NCBI RefSeq assembly: GCF_003858395.1
Contig: NZ_QWEV01000002.1
Coordinates: 1 to 64,000 of the forward strand
From: Acidipila sp. EB88
GTDB taxonomy: Bacteria > Acidobacteriota > Terriglobia > Terriglobales > Acidobacteriaceae
Length of the DNA: 64,000 nt
Reading direction: 5' to 3'
Part shown: piece by piece, positions 26,271 through 35,659 of the stretch
Layout of the letters: every line of letters begins with the position of its first letter
Numbering within the stretch: position 1 is the first letter of the stretch
Program-made: the position numbers and the translations under genes
Notes under the pieces: model-generated
Databases searched by the model: none
Told to the model about the DNA's origin: nothing
What the model saw: only the letters and a program-made list of their open reading frames with translations

Positions 26271-27377
26271 TTGACTTGTCAGCTTTCACAAGGAGCCACT
26301 TTGCCGGATCGAAAGTCAGGCCTCGAAGTATCAACCGCATATCAGGCACTGCTGGAGAGTGTGTCTGACTTGCTCCTGAATGGTCGGCAAAGCGCTGCGA
26401 AATCAGTCAATGCCGTCCTGACGACGACTTACTGGTTGGTGGGTAGGCGCCTTGTTGAGTTTGAGCAGGGCGGCAAGGAGCGGGCGGCCTATGGCTCGGA
26501 ACTGTTGAAGCGGCTGTCCGTGGATCTCCGAAATCAGCTCGGGCGTGGATTCTCAGAACGCAATCTGGAGCAGATGCGCCAGTTTTATCTTCAGTGGTTC
26601 AATCCGCAGACGCTGTCTGCGGATTCTGGTCATCACGTTGGTCGCGGCATTTCGCAGACACCGTCTGCGAAATCGAGTCCTGGACACGTGCCGACTTTTC
26701 CACTCTCCTGGTCCCACTATGTAAGGCTACTCTCTGTACCAGAGCTCACTGTCAGGCGGCACTATGAAGAAGAGGCTCTTCGAGGAGGCTGGTCAGTCCG
26801 CCAACTCGATCGGCAAATTGCAACGCGTTCCTTTCAGCGCTCCCGCACTGAGCAAGCGAAGGGCGAGCGTGCAGAAGGCAGTGTCAACTTCGAGATCAAG
26901 GATCCTTTTGTCCTCGAGTTCCTGAATCTGAAGGATGAATACTCAGAGGCGGATCTCGAAGAAGCATTGATCCGGGAACTGGAGCAGTTTCTCCTGGAGC
27001 TCGGCAATGATTTTGCCTTCATCGCCCGTCAAAAGCGACTGAAGGTAGGGACAGAGTGGTATCGAGTCGACCTGCTCTTTTTCCATCGCAGACTGCGAAG
27101 CTTGATCATCGTGGAATTAAAACTTGGCAAGTTTACACACGCGGATGCAGGTCAGATGAATCTCTATCTGAACTACGCCCGAGAGCACTGGACCAATCCG
27201 GATGAGAACCCTCCGATCGGTCTCATCCTCTGCTCCGAACAGGATGCCGCCGTCGCGCACTACTCTCTTGGCAATCTCGGAAATCAAGTGGTTGCCCGCG
27301 AATATCAGCTGACTCTACCCACGGAAGATGAACTCGTGCAGAGATTAGAAGCGAGGCGTCGGCAGCTTGCATTGTGA
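26271..27377 (+). CDS. DUF1016/YhcG-type PDDEXK nuclease protein, copy 1
   Basis: A 368-residue protein with a TTG start. The helical N-terminal domain (TTYWLVGRRLVEFEQGGKER, LSVDLRNQLGRGFSERNL) is linked to a C-terminal PDDEXK fold. Candidate catalytic residues are Asp in YRVDLLFFHRRL and Glu/Lys in SLIIVELKLGKFTHADAGQM. The linker SWSHYVRLLSV is typical of the family. It follows integrase 1 by 126 bases on the same strand. Family members are linked to restriction-like and mobile-element functions; the substrate is unknown. The linker coding region carries two perfect palindromes. Confidence 0.88.
   Translation: MTCQLSQGATLPDRKSGLEVSTAYQALLESVSDLLLNGRQSAAKSVNAVLTTTYWLVGRRLVEFEQGGKERAAYGSELLKRLSVDLRNQLGRGFSERNLEQMRQFYLQWFNPQTLSADSGHHVGRGISQTPSAKSSPGHVPTFPLSWSHYVRLLSVPELTVRRHYEEEALRGGWSVRQLDRQIATRSFQRSRTEQAKGERAEGSVNFEIKDPFVLEFLNLKDEYSEADLEEALIRELEQFLLELGNDFAFIARQKRLKVGTEWYRVDLLFFHRRLRSLIIVELKLGKFTHADAGQMNLYLNYAREHWTNPDENPPIGLILCSEQDAAVAHYSLGNLGNQVVAREYQLTLPTEDELVQRLEARRRQLAL
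26601..26673. repeat. Two perfect palindromes inside the DUF1016 gene
   Basis: AATCCGCAGAC-GCT-GTCTGCGGATT (26601-26625) and ATTTCGCAGAC-ACC-GTCTGCGAAAT (26649-26673) each have perfect 11-bp arms around a 3-base loop and share the CGCAGAC/GTCTGCG core. They encode the variable QTLSADS and QTPSAKS linker, so the reading frame is kept. Confidence 0.85.
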
Positions 27378-27886
27378 GCCATGTACGCGCATCACACTGG
27401 TCGTGTCCAAATCTTCCGAGCAGCTTGGGAGAGCGCCAGGTATCCATATGACCCAACAGCAGTTCGTTCCCAGCTGCTAACGGTTTCGTAGAGGTTGGGC
27501 TTTGTGGTTGCGTGCTTGCTGCTGGCTGACTTCTTCATGGGCGGCTTCGGCTCTGGAGTGGTTTGGCTGTGCTTGTTCTCGAACGCGCCTTGGCCTAGGC
27601 CACGCCTGCAGAGGTAGCAAGTGCAAGGGGGTGGATTCCTTTCAGGGAGAGCGGCCGCGGCCGCTCTGCACAAGCGAAGCGCGGAAGATGAAGGTGCCCC
27701 CTTGCGCGCGCGAGAGACAGCGTCTCTGAGCAAGTACTTTGTCATGTCCGGCCGCGCAGCGTTCCATTGCATTGTGTCGTTGTTGAGTCGGTAGAGGACT
27801 CCCCTCGCTTTTTCCGCATCGTAAGTGCAATGGAATGAGCGATGTAGGTCTCAGTTGTTCTTCTGAGAATAAGACATTCTCAGAGG
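27378..27886. other. Intergenic region between the two integrase modules
   Basis: About 500 bases with no gene I can support. There is a NotI-like GCGGCCGCGGCCGC tract at about 27,651, and short proline/serine-rich frames on both strands without family likeness. A small frame on the minus strand (27392-27772) cannot be excluded but has no clear start signal. The sequence may contain the attachment site of integrase 2. Confidence 0.4.
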
Positions 27887-28954
27887 TTGAGAGTGGTACA
27901 GTACGCAGAAGGCGTTTTGACGCATAAGGACGCTCAAAGCACTCGGGGGACCACTTTGGATGAGCTTGCGCCGCAGGAAGAGCACGCTTTGCTGGACGTA
28001 CAGGTAGCCGCAGCTCTGGCGGCCGCACCCGACCCGCTGCTTGAACAGGCGGAGCTTTACCTCGAAGCCGCCAAAGCACCCTCGACCCTGCGGGCCTACC
28101 GATCCGACTGGGAACACTTCCTTGGTTGGTGCGAGCACCGCGGGGTCGCAGCCTTGCCGGCCGAGCCTGGCACCGTTGCCCTTTACCTGGTCGCGCTTGC
28201 CGCCAGCCACAAACCTGCCACCATCACGCGGCGGCTGACCTCGATCACCAAGGCACACGCGATCGCCGGGCATCCCACGCCGGCCAAGATGGAGCATGCC
28301 ATTGTGGCCGAAACCCTGCAGGGGATCCGTCGGGAGCTGGGCACCCGGCAAACAGGCAAGACGGCACTCGTCACCGCCGACCTCATCCAGGTTCTGGCCC
28401 ATCTCGACGAAGGGCTGGGAGGCGTACGCGACCGAGCGCTTCTGCTAGTTGGCTACAGCGGAGCATTCCGCCGTTCGGAGTTGGCCACCTTTCAGTTCGA
28501 AGACCTAGCGTGGGTCGACGAAGGCGCGGTCCTGACGCTCCGTCGCTCGAAGACCGACCAGGCTGGGCAGGGAAGAGCCGTCGCCATTCCGCGCGGCAGC
28601 CATGCCCAGACCTGCCCCGTCACTGCGCTCGGCACCTGGATCCGGGAAGCAGCCATCACAGGTGGGCCACTGTTCCGGCCGGTCAGCCGCAGCGGGCATA
28701 TCCGCAACACAACGCTGCATCCGGATTCGGTCGGTGCCATCGTGAAGCGGGTGGTCGCCCGCGCTGGCTTCGATCCCTCGGCTTTCGCGGGTCACTCGCT
28801 GCGTGCAGGTTTCGCGACCCAGGCTGCTCGTAATGGGGCGACAGCCTTCGACATCATGCGGCAGACAGGGCACCGGTCCGTGAACACCGTGTCGCGCTAC
28901 ATCCGTGAGGCGCAGTTGTTCCGCGATTCTCCGGCCGGAAAGCTGGGACTCTAG
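27887..28954 (+). CDS. Tyrosine recombinase/integrase, copy 2
   Basis: A 355-residue paralogue of integrase 1, similar over most of its length (by eye more than half identical in the second half). It has the N-terminal SPTLRAYRSDWEHF-like segment (APSTLRAYRSDWEHFLGWC) and HKPATITRRLTSIT. The catalytic Arg is in AFRRSEL, Lys in RRSKTDQ, His/Arg in GHSLRAGF, His in TGHRSVN and Tyr in SRYIREA. It ends AGKLGL like copy 1. It again precedes a DUF1016 gene, so the pair is a repeated module. Confidence 0.92.
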   Translation: MRVVQYAEGVLTHKDAQSTRGTTLDELAPQEEHALLDVQVAAALAAAPDPLLEQAELYLEAAKAPSTLRAYRSDWEHFLGWCEHRGVAALPAEPGTVALYLVALAASHKPATITRRLTSITKAHAIAGHPTPAKMEHAIVAETLQGIRRELGTRQTGKTALVTADLIQVLAHLDEGLGGVRDRALLLVGYSGAFRRSELATFQFEDLAWVDEGAVLTLRRSKTDQAGQGRAVAIPRGSHAQTCPVTALGTWIREAAITGGPLFRPVSRSGHIRNTTLHPDSVGAIVKRVVARAGFDPSAFAGHSLRAGFATQAARNGATAFDIMRQTGHRSVNTVSRYIREAQLFRDSPAGKLGL

Positions 28955-29020
28955 CGAGCCGGGACTGCATGTCGAGGTGCGGTGCATGACAACCTGGGGC
29001 GCTTACGATAGTGGGAGCTG

Positions 29021-30048
29021 ATGGCGAACGATCTGAATAAATCGAGTGGTGGTACGGAGAGCCTCCTTCATGATCTCCGTGCGCTCATCCAAAGCGCTCG
29101 TCAGAGAGTGCTGCGGGCCGTGGACGCAGTCCAGGTTCAGACATGTTGGGAAATCGGCCGGCACATCGTGGAGTTTGAGCAAGGTGGTTCCGTTCGCGCG
29201 GAATACGGCACTCGGCTTCTGCCGGTGCTGGCTGAGTCGCTCAGCCGAGAGTTCGGGAAGGGCTTCGATGTTTCGAACCTTCGGCACATGCGCGTCTTCT
29301 ACCAGGCTTTTCCAATTCGCGACGCACTGCGTCCTGAATTGAGCTGGACCCACTACCGGACGCTGCTCAAGGTGGAGCAGGAAGCGGCTCGGTCCTGGTA
29401 CATGGCAGAAGCTGCTACGCAGGGCTGGACCACCCGGGCGCTGGAGCGGCAGATCAATACCCTATACTACGAGCGGCTGCTTGCGACTTCCGACCGTCCG
29501 GCAGTGGAACACGAGGCAATGTGCGCGATTACACCCCTCCAGACTCCGAGAGATTTCGTCCGTGATCCAGTCATGCTGGAGTTTCTCGGGCTCCCAGGAG
29601 TCGGCCGTTTGCTCGAAGCGGATCTCGAACGCGCTCTGCTGGACAATTTGCGAGGGTTTCTCCTGGAGCTTGGCCGCGGCTTCGCGTTTGTGGGAAGGCA
29701 GTACAAGCTGAGCACTGAAAGCAAGGACTTCTACGTTGATCTGGTTTTCTAAACTTCCTGCTGGAGTGCTTCGTGCTGTTCGATCTCAAGTCCGGAGAGT
29801 TGACACATCAGGACATCGGCCAGATGGACATGTACGTTCGCATGATGGACGAGTTCAAGCGTGGTGCAGATGACAACCCAACTGTCGGAATCATCCTGTG
29901 CACACAGAAAGACGCCTCCGTGGTGCGCTACTCCGTGCTTCACGAGAGCGAACAGATGTTCGCAAGCCGCTACAGGCTAGTTCTACCCTCCGAAGAGGAA
30001 CTGAGGATGGAGCTGCAGCGAGAACGGGATCAGCTTTCAGATGGATGA
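29021..30048 (+). pseudogene. DUF1016/YhcG-type nuclease, copy 2, frameshifted
   Basis: The first frame (29021 to about 29750) carries the helical N-terminal domain (CWEIGRHIVEFEQGGSVRAE, LSREFGKGFDVSNLRHMR) and LSWTHYRTLL, and ends at FYVDLVF. The second frame resumes at once with the nuclease core (LFDLKSGELTHQDIGQMDMY). One base is missing near 29751, where TAC-AAC became TAAAC. Restoring it gives about 343 residues, the family length. It lies 66 bases after integrase 2. Compared with copy 1 it lacks the palindromic linker. Confidence 0.85.
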
Positions 30049-30125
30049 CCGCTGCGTAGGCTTCCGGCTTCTCGGCTAAGCAGAATTGAGGAAGGTAGCC
30101 GCGACAGTTGCCCATCTAAAGCACA

Positions 30126-30705
30126 ATGCTCAGCAATGTTGGTGATGCCATTCCACATAACTGGGAGGCCCGGCAGTGGGTGGCCATGGGTGACCCGGTT
30201 TTCAAAATACGGGACATCATCAAACGCGAGAACATCGCAGTCTTCTCCAGCAATTGTTCGCTTTACGGGAGCCTTTCGGAGAAAGTGTCTTCTACTTTGC
30301 TGTCGATGGTGCCCACCATCGAAACGTACTCTATAGATGAAAGCTTCCTGAACCTAGGTGAGTTCCGCGAAAGGGAAGTGGAATCTCTCGCGCGTGATCT
30401 TCGCGACCGCGTTCAACGTTGGGTGGGCATCCCGACGTGCGTCGGGATCGCCTCCACAAAAACGCTCGCGAAGGTCGCCAACTTCATCGCCAAGAAACGT
30501 CCGGGGTATGGCGGCGTCTGTGATTTGCGCTCGGCTGCGGTCTGAGCGGAGTTGCTGCCTACCGTGCCCGTCGATGAGGTCTGGGGCATCGGTGGAGCAT
30601 CGGCGGCAAAGCTCTCCAGATTGGGTGTCCAGACGGCCGCCGACCTTGCTGCATTCAACCCGGATGATGCGCGGGCGTTGATGACGGTGACGTGTCAGTT
30701 GAGAA
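30126..30705 (+). pseudogene. umuC-type Y-family DNA polymerase remnant
   Basis: A middle piece of an error-prone polymerase. It includes MGDPVFKIRDIIKRENIAVF, SSNCSLYGSLSEKV, the catalytic YSIDESFLNL, and GIASTKTLAKVANFIAKK. An in-frame TGA at 30543-30545 interrupts it, after which VDEVWGIGGASAAKLSRLGV continues in the same frame. The N-terminal 40 or so residues are missing or degenerate, and the C-terminus is lost at ALMTVT, where a MITE-like element begins. No partner umuD is present. Non-functional. Confidence 0.85.
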
Positions 30706-30989
30706 AATCTACGTCGTTTATATTTTGGAATTATCTGTCGTATTGAAGGATACGACCTTACGGTGGTGCCAAAGACCAGGCTCTCGCGAGCAGCGTCTAC
30801 TGGACTCTGCTTCTAGGATCGGAGTTGGCGATAAGCTGGTAAGTGGTTCACAGATTAGAGCTTATTCCTCGTCTCGCTCGTACCGAGCTTTCCTTGTGAC
30901 ATTGATTGTGTCTCACTTCATAGTCCTCGATCCGCGTAAACAGAGACTTGAATGCGACAAACAATTCCAAAATATAGACGACAGAGATT
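30706..30989. mobile_element. MITE-like element with 43-bp terminal inverted repeats
   Basis: The left end (30706-30748) and the inverted right end (30989-30947) match at 36 of 43 positions without gaps and share the core TATATTTTGGAATT. The 284-base interior has no gene. It begins exactly where the umuC remnant stops, so it may have been inserted there. No clear target-site duplication could be seen. Confidence 0.65.
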
Positions 30990-31221
30990 GTCACAAACGA
31001 CAGCATGACCAAGGGCGGCGAACTCGTCGTTGGTTGGATATTCCGTCCCGTACTCGGGCGTCGCTCCGTTTCGCCGGGGTTGCGCCAGCTCCTTGCAGTC
31101 GTGTCACTGCCCCAGAAAGACTGCGACCACGCCGAAGAGACGGAGACAACTTCAAACATTGAGAAGCCAACTTGCACCATCAAATTGGAACCAAAAATGT
31201 GAACTTACTGAAACAAATATG

Positions 31222-31256
31222 ATCGTGCGCCTCAGACGTCGTTTGAGGCGCACGAT
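31222..31256 (-). terminator. Hairpin terminator-like structure
   Basis: Perfect 13-bp arms ATCGTGCGCCTCA/TGAGGCGCACGAT with a 9-base loop, 75 bases downstream of the leftward exported-protein gene. On the minus strand a T-rich stretch (CATATTTGTTT) follows, consistent with intrinsic termination of that gene. Confidence 0.65.
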
Positions 31257-31330
31257 GCCAATCGATTCAGGGAAATCTGGTACGGACTGACAGCAACGCT
31301 AAGCAAGCTCCAGATCTTCGGTCGATCAGC

Positions 31331-32041
31331 TTAGTTTCGCTGCTCATCTAATACGGTTTTGTGTTCGTTCTCCACGCTCATCCGGCGAATGATGGTTAAG
31401 CCATCGATCCCGAGAAGAAAGGTCGTGCCTGTGTCATCTTTCACGACGCGGTGCTTGACCTGTTTGACGGTGGTGAGCAGGGCTGGGCTCATCGGAGACG
31501 ACGTGTCGACAACCTGGAAGTCGCGAGGCACAGCGCGAACATAGCTGTAGGGTTCGTCCACGCCTAGAAAACCTGTCTCGCCAAGGGACACGGTCTGTCC
31601 CGGGTCGACGAGTGCTGGCACCATGTGCAGGCTTGGCAGCTTTGCCTTATGCAGATCGAGAACCGCAACACCCTTCTCATCGCGAAAGCGGATCAGCTCA
31701 GCATCGCCATCAAGAGGGCGAACGAAGTCGAAAGCACCTGGGACGTTGAGCGGGGTCGAGGTCACGACTCGTATGCGAGCTGAGTCAGTGACGTCAAACA
31801 CGGTGAGACGCGCGCCCTGCTGCTGCTCCACATACAGGTAGGTGTTGCCGGCCGAATCAGCATGGAGGAAGAAGGAATTGCCGGGAGTTTGAGCCTGCTC
31901 AGGAAGGTCATGCGGCTCCATGACAATAAGCTCCTTCGATTGCGAATGCAGCTCCGCTCGGAGGGGAAGAGCAGGGATACAGCAGGCAATTGCGGTGAGT
32001 GCGAGTGAAGCGATGGTGCGCATGCGCGTCTTGTTTGTCAT
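31331..32041 (-). CDS. Exported protein, beta-propeller-like
   Basis: A 236-residue protein with a clear signal peptide (MTNKTRMRTIASLALTAIAC to LRAE). The body has repeated strand-turn patterns (TYLYVEQQQGARLTVFDVTD, FQVVDTSSPMSPALLTTVKQ) that recall LVIVD-type propeller repeats of secreted proteins. No catalytic motif was seen. It is a single gene, divergent from the FAD protein, and ends before a hairpin terminator. Function unknown. Confidence 0.68.
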   Translation of the reverse strand: MTNKTRMRTIASLALTAIACCIPALPLRAELHSQSKELIVMEPHDLPEQAQTPGNSFFLHADSAGNTYLYVEQQQGARLTVFDVTDSARIRVVTSTPLNVPGAFDFVRPLDGDAELIRFRDEKGVAVLDLHKAKLPSLHMVPALVDPGQTVSLGETGFLGVDEPYSYVRAVPRDFQVVDTSSPMSPALLTTVKQVKHRVVKDDTGTTFLLGIDGLTIIRRMSVENEHKTVLDEQRN

Positions 32042-32228
32042 GGTCGTTCTCCTTGTCGAGATCCAGTGTCAACCGCGCGCTAAAGCTGCGTCCAAGAAGT
32101 AAAAGTGATACCCCATAAGGAAAATTGAGAGCGGGTTCCACATCAAGAGCGGCTGGATCAAAGTTTTGCTTATGGCGTATTAACATTTGCGAATTCTCAG
32201 GAAGCTCAGAAGCACCTAGGTTTAAGCC

Positions 32229-33638
32229 ATGAGCAGACGGCAGAGCAAAGTGATCGCGATCATCGGGGGCGGGGTAAGCGGCGCCCTCACGGCATTCCAC
32301 CTCATCCAGCAGCGGGTTAACGCGCGTGTGTTCGTCATCGAACCGCGAGCCCAGCTGGGATTTGGCCTTGCTTACTCCACACCGACACTGCGTCATCTGC
32401 TGAATGTGCCAGCAGGCAAAATCAGCGCATTTCCTGCGGAGCCCGAGCATTTTCTGCAGTGGCTACGCACCCACTACGACCCGCAGGCGACAGCTGCGAC
32501 GTTTGCGCCGCGTGCCGTGTTTGGACGCTACATCAGCTCTCTGATGGCAACCGTGCGCGGCGTGGAGCAGGTGCAAGCGGAGGTGGTCAGTTATCGCGAT
32601 GCCAAGCCTGGAGCGGTTCTCACCCTGAGCGATGGGGCCACCCTGTGGGCCGATTTGGTTGTGCTGGCCACTGGGAACTTCGCCCCGGCACCTTTGCATG
32701 GCATCACGGACACCGCGCGTGCAACGGGAGCCTACGCGCATGACGCCTGGGGTGCCGCGACCTACAGCAAGCTTGACCCTGACTCGGGAGTGACGTTGAT
32801 CGGAACAGGGCTGACCGGGGTGGATGTGCTTTTGCGGTTGCGAGAGGCGGGTCATCGCGGCACGATCACTGCGATCTCACGCCATGGTGTATTCCCGAAG
32901 CACCATGCCGCATACGAACCTTCCCTTGATTGTGCCATCCCTGACGGAACAACACCCACATGCCTCGAGTATTTACGAGCTTTACGTCAGGTGATCCGCA
33001 ACGGGGTAGCCTGGCGCGCAGCGATCGATAGTCTTCGTGCGACGACGAACGATTTGTGGATGGAGTTGCCGCGCCACGAGCAGGTACGATTCCGCCGACA
33101 CCTGCAACGTCGCTGGGATGTGGTGCGTCATCGCATGGCACCATCGATCGCAGATGTGATCGAAGCTGAACTAGCCGCGGGCACACTGATACTGCGAGAG
33201 GGACGTCTAGCTGGCGTGGAGAATCACGCATCCGGTGCGATAGTCATGATTCGCAAGGGCGGCGTGCTGGAGACGATCAAGACTGGTCGAGTGATCAATT
33301 GCACAGGTCCCAACATGAACTACAGGGGTGTCGACTCCGCCTTATTACAGAACCTATTCGCTCAGGGGCTTGCCAGCTCCGGTGCGCTGGGCGGTGGCTT
33401 CCATACGACCCGCCTTGGTGCCCTGATCGGCGCGGATGGCAAGATCTCAGAGAAGCTATTCAACTTGGGTCCGGGCCGCCTCGGCACGTTGCTCGAATCC
33501 ATTGCTATTCCGGAGCTTAGAATGCAGGCAGTGGAAATGGCCGCGCTCCTTGCAGATCGCCTAAAAAGTAATTCCTCTGAGGATTCGCTGCTGATGGCGA
33601 CCTGCCCCCATCTCACGAAGTCAGAGCAGGCAGCATAG
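32229..33638 (+). CDS. FAD/NAD(P)-binding oxidoreductase-like protein
   Basis: A 469-residue protein with an N-terminal Rossmann motif GGGVSGALTAFHL for FAD. It continues with LGFGLAYSTPTLRHLLNVPAG, characteristic of the NAD_binding_9 family, and a second nucleotide-binding signature (VTLIGTGLTGVDVLLRL). Such proteins are annotated as hydroxyacylglutathione hydrolase-like or FAD-dependent urate hydroxylase-like, but the true substrate is unknown. It lies 61 bases before the sulfite-oxidase-like gene, so a shared transcript is likely. Confidence 0.85.
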   Translation: MSRRQSKVIAIIGGGVSGALTAFHLIQQRVNARVFVIEPRAQLGFGLAYSTPTLRHLLNVPAGKISAFPAEPEHFLQWLRTHYDPQATAATFAPRAVFGRYISSLMATVRGVEQVQAEVVSYRDAKPGAVLTLSDGATLWADLVVLATGNFAPAPLHGITDTARATGAYAHDAWGAATYSKLDPDSGVTLIGTGLTGVDVLLRLREAGHRGTITAISRHGVFPKHHAAYEPSLDCAIPDGTTPTCLEYLRALRQVIRNGVAWRAAIDSLRATTNDLWMELPRHEQVRFRRHLQRRWDVVRHRMAPSIADVIEAELAAGTLILREGRLAGVENHASGAIVMIRKGGVLETIKTGRVINCTGPNMNYRGVDSALLQNLFAQGLASSGALGGGFHTTRLGALIGADGKISEKLFNLGPGRLGTLLESIAIPELRMQAVEMAALLADRLKSNSSEDSLLMATCPHLTKSEQAA

Positions 33639-33699
33639 CTTCGAGCTGCGCCTCATCACTGAGTGCGACGAATGTATAACCATCTCAAAGGAGAATGCA

Positions 33700-34776
33700 A
33701 TGGCTGCAAAGATGGCACCCCATGACGCAAACCCGGGCCTCATCATCCGAGAGCGTGAACCAGTCAATCTCGAGTATCCATTCGATCAGTTGGACGAGTT
33801 CCTCACGCCGAACGATCTTTTCTATATACGGAGTCACTTCAAGGCTCCTGCGCTCACCCGAGACACCTTTGAACTGTCCATCTCAGGTGCTGTGCAGAGG
33901 CCTTTTTCGTTGAGCTATAAAGATTTGCTTGCCATGCCATCCGTGACTCGACCAGCGACGCTTGAATGCGCGGGCAACGGGCGGATCTTTCTTGTGCCGC
34001 AGGTAAAAGGTGCGCAGTGGCAGCTCGGTGCCGTCAGTACGGCGCAGTGGACCGGAGTGCCGCTTGTGACGCTGCTTGAACGGGCGGGACTTGACCCGGA
34101 TGCATGCGAAGTCGTGTTTGAGGCAGCCGATAAGGGGAAGCCAAAGGAAGAGCCGGTACCACCCGGAGATACCCAGTACGCGCGAAGCATCTCGCTTGCA
34201 AAAGCAGCCGACACCGTGATCGCATGGGCCATGAATGGAGAAGAGCTTTCAGCTGACCACGGCTTCCCAGTGCGAGCGATTGTGCCAGGTCACTACGGCA
34301 TGGCTTCAGTGAAATGGCTCACTGCCATCCGTGTTGTTGACAAGCCGTTCCAGGGCTATTGGCAGACCTCGGATTATGGATACTGGGAGTACCAGGATGG
34401 AAACCCGGTACGCTTGGCGCTCGGCGCGATGGCAATCAAGTCGGCGATTGCCCGGCCACGCACCCGCGAAGTGCTTACCGCAGGGCAAAGCTACATGGTG
34501 TCTGGCGCATCCTGGGGCGGTGACATCGTCACAGCGACTGAGCTTTCAGTTGACGATGGGACATCGTGGCAGCCGGTCCGTTTCCTGGACGAGCCGCAGC
34601 CATTCGCATGGCGCAGGTGGGAGTTTGCCTGGACCGTCCCAGAGGAAAAAGGCGTATACATGCTGCGATCTAGAGCAACAGACAACGCGGGCAACACCCA
34701 ACCAGAGGAACACGACAAGCGTTTTGGCACGTATGTGATCCATCACACGTTCCCCATAGAAGTGGTGGTGCGATGA
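33700..34776 (+). CDS. Sulfite-oxidase-family molybdopterin enzyme
   Basis: A 358-residue protein with the oxidoreductase molybdopterin domain. The molybdenum-ligating Cys is in LECAGNGR (about residue 89). The substrate and cofactor pocket is around HGFPVRAIVPGHYGMASVKW, and a C-terminal Mo-co dimerisation (Ig-like) domain includes SGASWGGD. No Tat signal is visible, so it may be cytosolic or need a partner. The AcfC-like gene overlaps its end by 4 bases if read from its earliest start, which implies linkage. Confidence 0.9.
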   Translation: MAAKMAPHDANPGLIIREREPVNLEYPFDQLDEFLTPNDLFYIRSHFKAPALTRDTFELSISGAVQRPFSLSYKDLLAMPSVTRPATLECAGNGRIFLVPQVKGAQWQLGAVSTAQWTGVPLVTLLERAGLDPDACEVVFEAADKGKPKEEPVPPGDTQYARSISLAKAADTVIAWAMNGEELSADHGFPVRAIVPGHYGMASVKWLTAIRVVDKPFQGYWQTSDYGYWEYQDGNPVRLALGAMAIKSAIARPRTREVLTAGQSYMVSGASWGGDIVTATELSVDDGTSWQPVRFLDEPQPFAWRRWEFAWTVPEEKGVYMLRSRATDNAGNTQPEEHDKRFGTYVIHHTFPIEVVVR

Positions 34777-34820
34777 CTCGAACAACTAGCGCCCACTGCT
34801 TTACTTGGAACAGCAAGAGA

Positions 34821-35555
34821 ATGAAGAAGGCTGTTGTCGCGATCTGTGCGCTGTCCTATGCAGCGGGCGCTTTCGCGCAAACGCTTCACGTCTATGGTCC
34901 GGGTGGACCGCTTGCACCCATGCAGGCCTGTGCTGCTCAATACACGGCACAGACCCATCATCCTGTCATCGTGACAGGTGGCCCTGAAAAGCAGTGGTTT
35001 GCGGCGGCACAGATGGATGGAGACGTGATCTATGGGGGCGCGGAGTACATGCTGACCCAGTTCGACATGGAGCATCCCGGCTTTCTGCTGGCGGGTAGTC
35101 GCACAGATCTCTACAAGCGCACTGCGGGCATCCTGGTACGCCCTGGAAACCCTAAGCATATCCAGACACTCGCAGACCTTGCGAAGCCTGGTATCCATCT
35201 GCTCGATGTGAGCGGTGCCGGTCAACTTGGACTCTGGGAAGACATAGCCGGAAGGTCTGGTCTCATTGATGGCTTGCAAAGGAACATAGCTATGACGGTT
35301 GCTACGAGCGCCGAGGGAATGCATGCGTGGGCAACGAGGCCACAGCTTGATGCGTGGATCACCTATGAATCCTGGCAGCAGCGAATGCCACAAGAAGCTG
35401 CGCTTGTGCGCCTACCGCCGGAGATGCGCATCTATCGTGGCACGCCAATCGCCTTCACACAGCGGTCCACCTTAAAGGCCGAAGCGAAAGCCTTCCTTGC
35501 TCAACTCCGAACTCCCGCTTGTCATAGCGTGTTCATTCATGCGGGTTGGCAGTGA
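34821..35555 (+). CDS. AcfC-like periplasmic substrate-binding protein
   Basis: About 244 residues. The ATG at 34821 is preferred because it gives a clean signal peptide (MKKAVVAICALSYAAGAFAQ); an upstream frame start at 34773 overlaps the molybdoenzyme. The mature N-terminus LHVYGPGGPLAPM and the segment DGDVIYGGAEYMLTQF match the AcfC/ModA-like group of type 2 binding proteins. The ligand may be an oxyanion, which would suit the neighbouring sulfite-oxidase-like enzyme. No transporter permease is present. Confidence 0.78.
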   Translation: MKKAVVAICALSYAAGAFAQTLHVYGPGGPLAPMQACAAQYTAQTHHPVIVTGGPEKQWFAAAQMDGDVIYGGAEYMLTQFDMEHPGFLLAGSRTDLYKRTAGILVRPGNPKHIQTLADLAKPGIHLLDVSGAGQLGLWEDIAGRSGLIDGLQRNIAMTVATSAEGMHAWATRPQLDAWITYESWQQRMPQEAALVRLPPEMRIYRGTPIAFTQRSTLKAEAKAFLAQLRTPACHSVFIHAGWQ

Positions 35556-35659
35556 AGCTCTTCTCGGGATATTGGATCCATGCTCAGGCTTCACATGTCA
35601 CTTTTGTATGCGCAGTGAAGACCTGGCACATTTATGCAGAAGAGGCCCTGAGATAAGAC

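Noticed and set aside
30990..31221. Continuation of umuC after the MITE-like element
   Set aside because: None of the three plus-strand frames after 30,989 shows polymerase sequence.
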